Below the pieces are notes generated by a model. That model was not told the DNA's origin. It did not search any database and was given only the letters and a program-made list of their open reading frames with translations. A DNA stretch of 64,000 bases from Parasphaerochaeta coccoides DSM 17374 (GTDB lineage Bacteria; Spirochaetota; Spirochaetia; Sphaerochaetales; Sphaerochaetaceae). The stretch's first letter is position 1. Each line of letters starts with the position of its first letter. Below are positions 8,484 to 17,837 of this stretch, in pieces. The position numbers and the translations under genes were made by a program. The DNA lies in the NCBI RefSeq assembly GCF_000208385.1, contig NC_015436.1, positions 186,001 to 250,000 of the forward strand, read 5' to 3'.

Positions 8484-9365
8484 ATGCAGAATTCCGTTCC
8501 GGAAGGAAAATTCTTGGATGTCCATGAGATAGCAACTTCCGTGAGCCCCCGGCTTGCGAAAAAGATACCCCGATGGGTGGAGAACATAATTGCCCGCCTC
8601 ATCCATGAGAATGACCTCAACAAGATGTGGAAACAGCACGAACATAAGGAACCTTTAGCCTTTCTCCAGGGCATCAATAAAGATTTCAACCTTACTACCA
8701 CTTTTGAGAAGGAAGAACGCATCTCCGAAATAGTGGGAAGGAACCCCATATTCGTGGCGAATCATCCGCTGGGAGGAACAGAATCCCTGCTGTTGATGGA
8801 AAAAATCGCTTCATATGACACTTCGGTAAGGATGATTACCCGCAAGCTGTTCATGCGCGTCATTCCCCTTCGGCCTTTCTTCCTGCCCGTGCCACAGACA
8901 AAGGAACGGGAAGAAATCGCTGACTTTCTTGATGCCGTCAAGGAGCCGGGACCCATCATGATATTTCCGGCGGGCTATTGTTCCCGTCCCCTCTCAAACG
9001 GCATCCTCTTTGATTATGAATGGAAATCAACATTCGTCAAGTTCTCCAGGACATCCAGTCGCCCCATTGTCCCCGTGTACATAGAAGGGCAGAATTCACG
9101 GAGATTCTACTACGTAAGCTGGTTGCGCCGTTTCTTTGGCATCAAAGCTTCCCTGGAATCCATCCTCTTGGTCGATGAGATGTTCCGGCAGAATGGCTCA
9201 CATATAGTCTTCAAGGTAGGCAAACCCATTGATTATTCTGTCTTCTCGAAAGACCTGTCTGATTCCGAATGGGCATGCCGCATCCGCCAGCATGTCTTCA
9301 ATCTTTCCTTGGACATTGACGCTGAATTTTCCCCTGGACTCCCCCTCACGCTTCTTGATGCATAA
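8484..9365 (+). CDS. PlsC-like lysophospholipid acyltransferase family protein
   Basis: A 293-residue protein related to the hemolysin/glycerol-acyltransferase branch of the LPLAT superfamily. The catalytic histidine motif reads NHPLGGTES (His94), where the family usually has HPLGG followed by two residues and Asp; Glu100 stands in the acidic position. The block MIFPAGYCSR near residue 160 corresponds to the FPEGTRS substrate motif. It lacks an obvious signal peptide and is expected to be a peripheral inner-membrane enzyme moving an acyl chain to a lysolipid or amino-lipid. GAGGGG precedes the ATG by about eight bases. It is converging with the ABC exporter operon and has no operon partner. 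Confidence 0.7.
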   Translation: MQNSVPEGKFLDVHEIATSVSPRLAKKIPRWVENIIARLIHENDLNKMWKQHEHKEPLAFLQGINKDFNLTTTFEKEERISEIVGRNPIFVANHPLGGTESLLLMEKIASYDTSVRMITRKLFMRVIPLRPFFLPVPQTKEREEIADFLDAVKEPGPIMIFPAGYCSRPLSNGILFDYEWKSTFVKFSRTSSRPIVPVYIEGQNSRRFYYVSWLRRFFGIKASLESILLVDEMFRQNGSHIVFKVGKPIDYSVFSKDLSDSEWACRIRQHVFNLSLDIDAEFSPGLPLTLLDA

Positions 9366-9398
9366 AGTGCATGAGATACGTAGGGTGGGGCATGAACC

Positions 9399-11135
9399 TC
9401 ATGCTCCGCTGGAGAACTGGCTGGTATAGAGGGCGTAATAGGCACCCTTTTTTTCCATCAAGGCGGCATGCGTTCCTTTTTCCACAATGGAACCCTTTTC
9501 CATTACAAGGATTTCATCGGCATTCCTGATGGTGGAAAGGCGGTGGGCTATGACGAAAGTCGTGCGCCCCTTCATCATGCGCTGGAAAGCCTCCTGGATC
9601 TTTTTCTCGGTGAACGTATCAATGTTGCTTGTCGCTTCATCAAGGATGAGCATGGGAGGATCGGCCAGCATCACCCTGGCAATGGTAAGCAATTGAACCT
9701 GCCCCTGCGAAAGTCCTGAATCATCCGTCGCCAGAGGGGTATCATATCCGTGGGGAAGACGACGGATGAAAGAATCAGCATCCGCTTCCATGGCCGCCCT
9801 AATCACATCGTCCCGGCTTGCCTCCGGTCGCGCATAGGCAATGTTCTCATGAATTGTCCCGTCGAACACCCATGTATCCTGGAGTACCATGCCGAAGTGC
9901 CTGCGCAGTCCGCTTCTCGTCAGCCTGCGGATATCCGTTCCGTCCAGGAGGATCGCTCCATGATCCACATCATAAAACCGCATCAGCAGGTTGACCATCG
10001 TCGTCTTTCCGGCTCCCGTGCGGCCGACCAGCGCAATGCGACTTCCTGGTTTCACCTGCATGTCGAAATCTTGGATTAACTTCCGCTCGTGTTCGTAAGC
10101 AAAGCTGACATGCTCGAATGAAATTTCTCCGGTGCAGTCGTCCAGTCGGACAGGATGCGGATCATCAGGGACTTCCTCAGGGGCATCGAGGATGGAAAAA
10201 ATCCTTTCCGCTGATGCTGCCGCCGCTTGTATCTGTGCCATCACGCTTGTGATTTCATTAAAGGGCTTGGAGAAGATGACGGCGTAAAGAAGAAAACTGG
10301 ACAGTTCGCCCACGCTCAGGTTTCCTGTCAAGGCGGCGAGGCCGCCTATGATGCCGACTACTGCATAGGTCGTATTGTTCACTATGCGTGTCGAAGGATT
10401 AGCCATGGCGGAAATGAACTGAGAACGGGTTCCGACCTTCTTCAGCTCCTGGTTCATCTTTGCGAATGTCTCCCGTGCCTGCTGCCCATGATTGAATGCC
10501 AGCACTTCAAGCTGTCCGGTAATCATCTCCTCCGCATATCCGTTGATGACTCCCACGTATCGCGCGGTCTCACGGAACAGCTTTTGGGAACGGACGGTGA
10601 TGAAGCGGGCTACCAGATAGGCAAGCGGAGAAGAAAGAATGATTACTCCGGCCATCAGAAGGTTGATGGAGAGCATGAACACTATGGTTCCCGCAATGGT
10701 GATTATCCCTTGGATAAGGGCGTTCATGCCCTGCAACATACCATCGCTGACCGCCTCGGCATCATTGATGAAACGTGTGGCGACATCCCCGTGGGAGGCG
10801 GTGTCATGGAAGCGGATGGGAACCCGCTGGAGCTTGGAGAAAAGCATCTTCCTCAACCTGTGGCTGGCCTCACAGGAAAGCCTGTTGTCAAGATAGACGC
10901 TTATCCACTGGCCGACCATACCAGCGGCGTAGAATATGGCAAGAATGCCCGCCATGCGGAAAAGCAGGGGGAAATCTACATTGCCACGGCTTTTCAGGCC
11001 ATCGATTGCCTTTCCAATCATTTGGGGAGAAACCAAAATCCCCAAGACGGACACCAAGGAAAAGACAATGACGGCGGCGAACATCAGACGCTTGTCTTTT
11101 AATATCTGGAAAATACGCCGGAAAATTGATGTCAT
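9399..11135 (-). CDS. ABC exporter half-transporter, second subunit
   Basis: A 578-residue fusion of a six-helix ABC membrane domain (residues 1-310) and an ATPase domain. Walker A is GRTGAGKTT (near 372) and Walker B is PMLILDEATSNID. The signature is LSQGQ, where the canonical sequence is LSGGQ. This deviation suggests one degenerate nucleotide-binding site, as in heterodimeric exporters such as MdlAB, LmrCD or TM287/288. The start ATG overlaps the stop of the upstream ABC gene by four bases, so the pair is translationally coupled. The substrate is unknown; multidrug or lipid export is usual for the family. Confidence 0.9.
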   Translation of the reverse strand: MTSIFRRIFQILKDKRLMFAAVIVFSLVSVLGILVSPQMIGKAIDGLKSRGNVDFPLLFRMAGILAIFYAAGMVGQWISVYLDNRLSCEASHRLRKMLFSKLQRVPIRFHDTASHGDVATRFINDAEAVSDGMLQGMNALIQGIITIAGTIVFMLSINLLMAGVIILSSPLAYLVARFITVRSQKLFRETARYVGVINGYAEEMITGQLEVLAFNHGQQARETFAKMNQELKKVGTRSQFISAMANPSTRIVNNTTYAVVGIIGGLAALTGNLSVGELSSFLLYAVIFSKPFNEITSVMAQIQAAAASAERIFSILDAPEEVPDDPHPVRLDDCTGEISFEHVSFAYEHERKLIQDFDMQVKPGSRIALVGRTGAGKTTMVNLLMRFYDVDHGAILLDGTDIRRLTRSGLRRHFGMVLQDTWVFDGTIHENIAYARPEASRDDVIRAAMEADADSFIRRLPHGYDTPLATDDSGLSQGQVQLLTIARVMLADPPMLILDEATSNIDTFTEKKIQEAFQRMMKGRTTFVIAHRLSTIRNADEILVMEKGSIVEKGTHAALMEKKGAYYALYTSQFSSGA

Positions 11136-12865
11136 GAAGCAGCCTCCTGTCCGGTGAGCTGTGACATGCAGATATTTCTGTATACACCGCAGGATTCATG
11201 GAGGCTGGCATGGGAACCGATTCCGGCTATGCGCCCATTGTCACAGACAATAATGATGTCGGCGTCCTTTACGATTCCGGCACGCTGGGAGATGATGAAC
11301 ATTGTACGGTCGGGAGCGTCCCGTCGGATGGCGGTACGTACCAAGGCTTCCGTCCGGAAGTCAAGGGCGCTGGTCGCGTCGTCGAGGATGAGGATGTCCG
11401 GCTGTCTGATCAAAGCGCGGGCAACGGCAATCCTCTGTTTCTGGCCTCCTGAAAGATTCCGCCCGTCCCGGCTCACCGGGGAGTCATATCCCGCTGGCAT
11501 CTCCATGATGAAATCATGGGCTTGGGCAAGGGTGGCGGCATGTCTGACCTGTTCGTCAGGCGCTCCAGGATTTCCCCAACGGATATTGTCCGCGATGGTT
11601 CCTGAGAATAGTTTGGTTTTCTGCGGAACAAAGCCTATCTTCTCCCGCAGCACAGTCAAAGGATAATCCTTCACATCCCGCCCATCGACCCTGACTGAAC
11701 CTTCCATGACATCGAAGAACCGGAGAATCAGCGCGGCGATGGTGGACTTGCCGCTTCCGGTCGCTCCGATGATGCCGACGACCTTTCCACGGGGAATGGT
11801 GAAGTCGGCATTGTCCAGGACAGGTTCCCCCGTCATGTTGTAACCGAAGCGCACATGGGAGAACCCCACCGCCTCGCCAGCAATGGCCGGAGTCTCAGGA
11901 AAGCGTGGATTTTCTATGATATCCGGAGTTATGTCAAACACGTGGTTGATTCTTCCTGCCGCGGCCAAGGAACGAGTAAAGAGAATAATCAGGTTTGCCA
12001 ATACCAGCAAAGCGACCAGAATTTGGTTCACATAGGAAATGAAGGCAATCAAATCACCTTGGGAAAGCGTACCGCCTTCTATGTGTATGCCTCCCTGCCA
12101 GAGTATTGTCAGGATTACTAGATTCACCACCAAGGATGTCAGCGGAGAATAAAGCGCGGAAAGTCTTCCTATGCCAAGCCCAGTGTCGCGTACACCATTG
12201 TTGTCAGAGGCGAATCTCTTTTCCTCATAGTCTTCCTTTGAGAAAGCGCGGATGACCCTGACCCCGGACAGGTTTTCCTTTACACGTCTGCCGAGGATGT
12301 CCAGACGGCTCTGGTAGGAACGGTAGAGTGGTGAGGTGAAGCGGGTCAACAGGTAGATGATCAGACCAAGGAACGGGGTGGCTGCCAGAAGAATCAGCGC
12401 AAGACGGACATCAAGGGAGAACGCCATGATTAAGGAACCGATGATGATGAAGGGGGAACGTGAGACAAGCCGTATCATCATGGCTACCCAGAGCTGCATC
12501 TGGTTGACATCATTTGTCAGCCGATTAGTGAGGGTGGAGGCTCCCATATCCCGGACTTGTCCCGGCGAAAGGCTCATGATATGGCTGAACAGCTTGTCCC
12601 TCAGCATGGTACCGAAGCCCTGGGATGTGTAGGAGGCAACGCGCTGGCATACCCAGGCACACGCAAAGCCTGCGAAGGCCAGTATCACCATAAGTCCGCC
12701 CATTTTCAGAACATAGGATTTGTCCTGCATGATGACACCATTGTTGATGGCCAAGGCCATGATGGTCGGCAATGCAAGTTCGCAGATTACCTCAAGGAAC
12801 TTGAGCAAAGGTCCTATGATGACTTCTTTCCTGTAGTTCCTGAGATGCTTCATCAGTTTGAACAT
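11132..12865 (-). CDS. ABC exporter half-transporter, first subunit
   Basis: A 577-residue protein with an N-terminal membrane domain and a C-terminal ATPase: Walker A GATGSGKST (near 370), signature LSGGQKQRIAVARAL, and Walker B ILILDDATSALD. The catalytic glutamate after Walker B is replaced by Asp (LDD), which again fits a heterodimer with asymmetric ATP sites. AAGGA lies about seven bases before the ATG. It overlaps the next ABC gene by four bases and should form the transporter with it in the inner membrane. Confidence 0.9.
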   Translation of the reverse strand: MFKLMKHLRNYRKEVIIGPLLKFLEVICELALPTIMALAINNGVIMQDKSYVLKMGGLMVILAFAGFACAWVCQRVASYTSQGFGTMLRDKLFSHIMSLSPGQVRDMGASTLTNRLTNDVNQMQLWVAMMIRLVSRSPFIIIGSLIMAFSLDVRLALILLAATPFLGLIIYLLTRFTSPLYRSYQSRLDILGRRVKENLSGVRVIRAFSKEDYEEKRFASDNNGVRDTGLGIGRLSALYSPLTSLVVNLVILTILWQGGIHIEGGTLSQGDLIAFISYVNQILVALLVLANLIILFTRSLAAAGRINHVFDITPDIIENPRFPETPAIAGEAVGFSHVRFGYNMTGEPVLDNADFTIPRGKVVGIIGATGSGKSTIAALILRFFDVMEGSVRVDGRDVKDYPLTVLREKIGFVPQKTKLFSGTIADNIRWGNPGAPDEQVRHAATLAQAHDFIMEMPAGYDSPVSRDGRNLSGGQKQRIAVARALIRQPDILILDDATSALDFRTEALVRTAIRRDAPDRTMFIISQRAGIVKDADIIIVCDNGRIAGIGSHASLHESCGVYRNICMSQLTGQEAAS

Positions 12866-13181
12866 ATTCTCATCCTTACCTATCCCTATACCTGTTCCTA
12901 TGAGAGATGACTATACAGAAAAATAAAATATATTGGAAATGTTTGGTATTCCTGTCCGCAAAGCATGATTCAGAATGATGGCAACAGGGGAGAAGGGAGC
13001 TTGAACACTGCCTTGACTGCATATCCGGTTGATATTTTCTTCAAGGCAAGAGACGGACATAGCCACTGTTCATGACGGACGCATCAGGATGAATAAAATG
13101 GTTCAAAAACAACAAAAACCTTCACTTGTAGCACTTTTGTCCTGATGGGATAGTAAAGTCAGACTAAAAAAGGGGGCTTGT
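12866..13181. other. divergent intergenic region between the ABC exporter and sugar importer
   Basis: It must hold both divergent promoters. AAGGGGG lies just before the ATG at 13182. No clear -35/-10 pair, operator or small gene could be assigned with confidence. Confidence 0.4.
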
Positions 13182-14489
13182 ATGAAGAAAACTTTTACTT
13201 TTCTCTTGATCGTCTTGTTGCTTCTTCCGGCAGTTATTTTTGCCCAAGGAGGAAAAGACAAAAAAGAAGACGGTATCATAACAATTAATTACTGGACTCA
13301 TGAGGATCCAGCAAGAACGCAGCTGGAAACAGAACTGATTGCTCAGTTTGAAGCGGACAATCCGAATATCAAAGTCGTGAGATCCACACAGGCCGCAGTC
13401 AAGCAGATTGAGCTGGTGCAGACTGCTTTTGCCGCCAACCAAGGGCCGGACATGTTCAACCTGCCCATTGAAAACCAGTTTGCCTATATAACCAATGGGC
13501 GTGTTGCTCCTGTCGATGCCCAGGCCGCCGGATACGCGGACATAAGTGAAGTGTACGCAAAGTATGCGCCACACGTCCTTGATGCCGTAACGGTCAATGG
13601 CAAACTGTATGGCCTGCCCCTGGAACTGACGAACTGGGCGATTTATCTCAATAAGAAAGTCTTCCAGAGCGTTGGACTGGATCCTGAAAAGGATTATCCG
13701 AAGACATGGGAAGACATGATGGAGATTTCTGAAAAAATCGTCATCCGTGACGGAGACATCATCGTCCGCCGTGGTTTTGATTTCCGCTACCCGTACTATC
13801 TGACAGAAATGGTTCCCATGGTTGAGCAGTTGGGTGGACAGCTTATCAGTGATGATGGCAAGACGGCGATTGTCGGGGATGAAGCATGGCTCAAAGTGCT
13901 TTCCTTCATGAAGGAATGGGGACCAAGCGGACGCAATCTGGGCTCTCCTACATATAAAGCCGCCCGTAACCTGTTCAATATGGACAACAACGACATAGCC
14001 ATGGCTAACACGGGGCTCTATCAGCAGGGACGCATTGAGAGTGACAACCCGGAATTCTTCAAGAGCGGAGACTGGATGGTCGTACCGTTCCCCGTCTTCA
14101 AGGATGCGGTTCGGGATGTGGCATCCTGCTATTATGGACATTACTTCATGGTGAACGTTGATTCCAGCCCTGCGGTGCAGAAAGCCGCATGGAAGTTGGC
14201 GGGCTTCCTGCTCTCCCATGGAGAAGACTATCTGACACGTGGCGGAAATCTCATTCAACCGACGAAAGCACTTCTTGAATCTGATACGTTGCGCAATATG
14301 CCGTACAGTGATGTATTCATCAACGACATGGCGCGGGCTCATATGGTCTATTTTGAAGAAAACAGCGCGGAAATACAGACACTGATTCGCAATGCGGTGG
14401 AGTCTGTCATGCTTTCAGGAGTTTCCCCTGAAAAGGCTCTGGCTACACTCAAAGCATCCGTTCAGGAAGTCATTGACGAGCAAAGATAA
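13182..14489 (+). CDS. sugar ABC transporter substrate-binding protein
   Basis: A 435-residue family-1 extracellular solute-binding protein (MalE/UgpB-like). The signal peptide is about 22 residues (LLLLPAVIFA, then QGG). The mature protein starts with the ITINYWTHEDP strand and shows typical blocks: NPNIKVV, QGPDMFNLP, LYGLPLELTNWAIYLNKKVF. It would bind an oligosaccharide or sugar derivative in the periplasm and pass it to the two permeases downstream. The YesMN two-component pair nearby is a common regulator of such carbohydrate operons. A stable hairpin separates it from the first permease, which could favour a higher level of this subunit. Confidence 0.92.
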   Translation: MKKTFTFLLIVLLLLPAVIFAQGGKDKKEDGIITINYWTHEDPARTQLETELIAQFEADNPNIKVVRSTQAAVKQIELVQTAFAANQGPDMFNLPIENQFAYITNGRVAPVDAQAAGYADISEVYAKYAPHVLDAVTVNGKLYGLPLELTNWAIYLNKKVFQSVGLDPEKDYPKTWEDMMEISEKIVIRDGDIIVRRGFDFRYPYYLTEMVPMVEQLGGQLISDDGKTAIVGDEAWLKVLSFMKEWGPSGRNLGSPTYKAARNLFNMDNNDIAMANTGLYQQGRIESDNPEFFKSGDWMVVPFPVFKDAVRDVASCYYGHYFMVNVDSSPAVQKAAWKLAGFLLSHGEDYLTRGGNLIQPTKALLESDTLRNMPYSDVFINDMARAHMVYFEENSAEIQTLIRNAVESVMLSGVSPEKALATLKASVQEVIDEQR

Positions 14490-14500
14490 AAGTTCCTATT

Positions 14501-14524
14501 CCATGCCGGTTCATTCCGGCATGG
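14501..14524 (+). promoter_or_regulatory. intercistronic hairpin
   Basis: A perfect 9-bp stem CCATGCCGG / CCGGCATGG with a 6-base loop lies between the binding-protein stop and the first permease. There is no T-run. Such hairpins often stabilise the upstream message or cause partial attenuation. Confidence 0.6.
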
Positions 14525-14552
14525 ATACATCTTTACCATTCTGGCGGTCCAT

Positions 14553-15482
14553 ATGAAAAAAAAATATATCACCATAGAAAAGAAACAGGCTCGCTGGGGG
14601 TTTTTCTTTGTCGTGCCTTCCCTGCTGTTTTTTTCTGTCTTTAGCTTTTATCCCATACTCAATGCGTTTTATACGAGTTTTTTCGACAAGAGAGCATTGA
14701 GCAAAGCTGCGCCTGCTTTTCTTGGCTTGGGAAACTACAAACGGTTGTTCAATCCAGCGACAATGGACAATGCGCTGTCTTTCTACAATTCCTTACGTTC
14801 GACGTTTGTTTTCACCATAGGGACATTCGTCCCCCTGTTGATCATCAGCCTTCTTCTGGCAGTATTCATTTCAAACTTGTCGGGGAACCGGACAAAGAAA
14901 TTCTTGCAGATAGCCTATTATTGTCCGGCGGTGCTGTCTTCTGTTGTCGCCGCGGCTATCTGGATGATCATATTTGATCCCAGAGGCCTGGGGAACCAAT
15001 GGCTGAATGCACTTCTCGGCACTCCGGGCATTGACAGACGATGGCTGGTAGACGGCACGATGGAACAGGTTTCCACCATGGTCATCTACTTTTGGAAATA
15101 CATAGGATATTTCGTCATCCTGTTCATAACCGGGCTTGCTTCCATTCCGCCCACGCTGTATGAAGCCTCCACGATAGACGGAGCCACGAAATGGCAGAGT
15201 TTCTGGAAGATTACCTTGCCCTTGCTGAAGCCAACGGTCGTCCTGGTATCCATCATGGCAATGTTGCAATGCTTGAAGACGTTCAGTACGCAATACATGC
15301 TCTATTCCAATGGAGCTCCCAGGGCACCCATCAACGTCATTACATTCAACATCTATGTGACAGGCATCCAAGAGCAGTACTTGGGACGGGCAAGCGCTAT
15401 GAGCGTGGTTCTTTTCTTGCTCATGCTTTTCTTCACATGGGCTCAATTCAGGGTTTCCAAATCAGACCAGGTAGACTATTAG
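14553..15482 (+). CDS. sugar ABC transporter permease, MalF/UgpA type
   Basis: A 309-residue inner-membrane permease with six predicted helices. The cytoplasmic EAA loop reads YEASTIDGATKWQSFWKITLPLLKP (residues about 205-230), the contact site for the ATPase. The N-terminus is short, as in UgpA/LacF-type subunits. Gene order (binding protein, permease 1, permease 2) is standard. No ATPase gene is in this operon, so a shared MsmK/MalK-type ATPase encoded elsewhere is presumably used. Confidence 0.92.
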   Translation: MKKKYITIEKKQARWGFFFVVPSLLFFSVFSFYPILNAFYTSFFDKRALSKAAPAFLGLGNYKRLFNPATMDNALSFYNSLRSTFVFTIGTFVPLLIISLLLAVFISNLSGNRTKKFLQIAYYCPAVLSSVVAAAIWMIIFDPRGLGNQWLNALLGTPGIDRRWLVDGTMEQVSTMVIYFWKYIGYFVILFITGLASIPPTLYEASTIDGATKWQSFWKITLPLLKPTVVLVSIMAMLQCLKTFSTQYMLYSNGAPRAPINVITFNIYVTGIQEQYLGRASAMSVVLFLLMLFFTWAQFRVSKSDQVDY

Positions 15483-15492
15483 GAGGTGGGAC

Positions 15493-16374
15493 ATGACACA
15501 GAAGACATCCTTGCTCGCATATGGATCCCACATCAGGGCGAAAGTATCGCTTCCGCACATTTTCATATATGCTGTCCTGCTTATCATGTTGGTTTTTACG
15601 CTCATCCCCTTGTTGTTCATGATAACAGCCTCCATGATGACATCCAGAGAAATACTCCAGATGCCGTATAAATGGATTCCTGATAGGCTCAACTATGTAA
15701 ATTTTGTAAAAGCCATCAAAGGAAATGACGGGAACTATATTTTCCTGCGTAACATCTCCAACTCCCTGATAGTCGCCGTCTCGGTATCAATCACTACAGT
15801 CCTGTTGGCATCCATCACAGGGTATGGACTTGCAAAGTTCCATTTTAAAGGAAGGAACTTTGTTTTCATGCTGATCATGGCCACCATGATGATTCCGTTT
15901 GAAGCCATCATGATTCCTCTCTACATGGTTGTCATGCAGCTGCGCATACAGAATTCCTACATAGGTCTTATCTTGCCGTTCATGGTCAGTGCCTTCGGTA
16001 TTTTCCAGATGCGCCAGTATCTTACGACGTTTCCCAAGGAGTTCCTTGATGCCGCGCGTGTCGATGGCATGGGTGAGTTCTCGATTTTCTGGAAGATTGT
16101 ATTCCCCAATTGCAAGCCGGTCATAGCGACCTTGGGCATACTCTCCTTCCGAGGACAATGGGACAATCTTCTTTGGCCGCTGTTGGTGAGCCAGAATGAA
16201 AAAATGAAGACAATCCCGCAGTACATATCCACCTTTGTCCAAGAAAGAAGTACTGATGAAGGCGCGTTGATGGCTGCGGCGCTTCTGGCCAGCATACCCA
16301 TGTTCATCATGTTCATATCGCTGTCGCGTTATTTCATCGGTGGTTCATCTGTATTCGAGTCCAGAAAAGGCTGA
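15493..16374 (+). CDS. sugar ABC transporter permease, MalG/UgpE type
   Basis: A 293-residue permease with six predicted helices and the EAA loop FLDAARVDGMGEFSIFWKIVFPNCKP at about residues 180-205. AGGAGGTGGGAC directly precedes the ATG, the strongest ribosome site of the operon, ten bases after the previous stop. It pairs with the preceding MalF-type subunit to form the membrane channel. Confidence 0.92.
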   Translation: MTQKTSLLAYGSHIRAKVSLPHIFIYAVLLIMLVFTLIPLLFMITASMMTSREILQMPYKWIPDRLNYVNFVKAIKGNDGNYIFLRNISNSLIVAVSVSITTVLLASITGYGLAKFHFKGRNFVFMLIMATMMIPFEAIMIPLYMVVMQLRIQNSYIGLILPFMVSAFGIFQMRQYLTTFPKEFLDAARVDGMGEFSIFWKIVFPNCKPVIATLGILSFRGQWDNLLWPLLVSQNEKMKTIPQYISTFVQERSTDEGALMAAALLASIPMFIMFISLSRYFIGGSSVFESRKG

Positions 16375-16383
16375 TAGAAAACC

Positions 16384-17016
16384 ATGATGCTGAACTCTGC
16401 CCTGGGGCATTCGTTGTTTATCTTTGACATGGGCAACGTGGTGGTGAGGAACATAACGGTACTCAGGGATATTTCTTCCCGATGGAATCTTCCTTGGCAG
16501 GAAATCCAGGATGATTATTGTCATTATGAATTTCCTTTGATGGACGGGACGATGAGTCCTGAAGACTATTGGAAGCATATCCGCCATAAATTCGGCGTCA
16601 CGGTATCCGGTGAGCCTTTTGCCGATTGGTTCAAGCCGGTACCGAACGACCCTATGGTCTTTTTGTTAAAGTATCTGCGCTCCCAAGGAAAAAGGGTGGT
16701 ATGTGGTTCAAACACTTTTGCCCCGCACTGGCAGATACTTGAAGAGAAGGGATTTCTCCGTCTGTTCGATGCCTTGTATCCTTCTCATCTCATAGGTCTG
16801 AGCAAGCCATCACGGTTTTATTTTTCCCATATCCTTGAGGCGGAAGGACAGGAGCCTGATGATACATATTTTGTCGATGACCTTCTGGAAAATATCGATG
16901 CCGCCCGTTCCATGGGGATTCATTGCCTGCATTATGCGCAAACAGACATTTCCGCGGACGATGCCCTCATGAAGGCTTTCGGGAGCGAAGCCACCGGGTT
17001 GGATGCGCAGGGTTGA
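16384..17016 (+). CDS. HAD-superfamily hydrolase, YihX-like
   Basis: A 210-residue HAD phosphatase. Motif I reads FIFDMGNVVV (Asp15), where the second aspartate is replaced by Gly, as in the YihX/alpha-D-glucose-1-phosphatase and related epoxide-hydrolase N-terminal branch. Motif II is VCGSNTF (near 104); the conserved lysine lies in GLSKPSRFYF; motif IV is FVDDLLENID. It is the last gene of the sugar importer operon, nine bases after the permease, which suggests dephosphorylation of a sugar phosphate from the imported substrate. Initiation could be at either of two adjacent ATG codons. Confidence 0.75.
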   Translation: MMLNSALGHSLFIFDMGNVVVRNITVLRDISSRWNLPWQEIQDDYCHYEFPLMDGTMSPEDYWKHIRHKFGVTVSGEPFADWFKPVPNDPMVFLLKYLRSQGKRVVCGSNTFAPHWQILEEKGFLRLFDALYPSHLIGLSKPSRFYFSHILEAEGQEPDDTYFVDDLLENIDAARSMGIHCLHYAQTDISADDALMKAFGSEATGLDAQG

Positions 17017-17057
17017 AAAAGCCTCTGCGACACTTTTGTACTGTCTCTTGCCCTGCA

Positions 17058-17828
17058 TCAGGATATCTGGCTTTGTTCATCGCGGAACTGTGATGGAGTC
17101 TTGCCCGTGTATTTCTTGAAAAGTTTGGCGAAATAACCTGGAGTGGGGAAGCCGCTTTCTGATGCTATCTCACCAATGTTCTTGCCAGGATTCCTCATGA
17201 GCCGTATGGCATTGTTCAATCTGAATGCGTTCAGATATTGCAGGAAGTTTATATCAGTGGCTTCCTTGAATGTCCGGCTGAGATGACTTTCCGTCACTCC
17301 CGCAAACCGGGCCGCTTCTGGCAGCCCTATGGGAGATTGATAGTTTTCCTCAATGAAACGGATGGCGGCATCCGGGACATGCTTTCCCGCTGCGGAAGGA
17401 AGGGCAATGAACAGATTGGAAGCGTCTTGGACTTTCCTGAAACGGGCAAATTCTGATTCTTCTTCGGTAAGCTTTTTCACCAACTCCGTCAAGGTTGATT
17501 CCAGTTGTCCTTCTTCCATTGGCTTTTGCAGGTAATCAAACACGCCAAGCCGTATTGCTTTTTTCATGTACGCGTAGTCAATATATCCGCTTAGGATTAT
17601 GGCATGGTTCACAGGACTATGGGACAACATGTCCAGACCATCCTGTCCGGGAAGCCGTATGTCAGTGATTACAATGTCCGGCTCCATGTCTTTTATGAGT
17701 TCTTCGCCACTCATGCCGTCTTCCGCAGTTCCGATGAGTTCTAAATCCAACTGTTCCCACGGAGTAGTACGGACAAGAGCCTCAAGGGTATATTTTTCAT
17801 CTTCCACAATGACCACTGTATATTTCAT
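17058..17828 (-). CDS. AraC-type response regulator, YesN-like
   Basis: A 256-residue response regulator. The receiver domain (1-120) has acidic pocket residues in VVIVEDEK, phospho-acceptor Asp56 (VITDIRLPGQDG), and the switch and lysine motifs ILSGYIDYAY and YLQKPM. The C-terminal domain (about 155-250) holds two AraC helix-turn-helix motifs, ending with the typical GFPTPGYFAKLFKKYTGKTPSQFR. YesN proteins activate carbohydrate transport genes. The start lies nine bases after the kinase stop with GAGGT upstream. The likely target is the adjacent sugar ABC operon on the other strand. Confidence 0.9.
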   Translation of the reverse strand: MKYTVVIVEDEKYTLEALVRTTPWEQLDLELIGTAEDGMSGEELIKDMEPDIVITDIRLPGQDGLDMLSHSPVNHAIILSGYIDYAYMKKAIRLGVFDYLQKPMEEGQLESTLTELVKKLTEEESEFARFRKVQDASNLFIALPSAAGKHVPDAAIRFIEENYQSPIGLPEAARFAGVTESHLSRTFKEATDINFLQYLNAFRLNNAIRLMRNPGKNIGEIASESGFPTPGYFAKLFKKYTGKTPSQFRDEQSQIS

Positions 17829-17837
17829 TTTACGACC

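Noticed and set aside
13164-14342. 392-codon minus-strand ORF opposite the sugar-binding protein
   Set aside because: It is a shadow of a clear signal-peptide-bearing binding protein on the plus strand.
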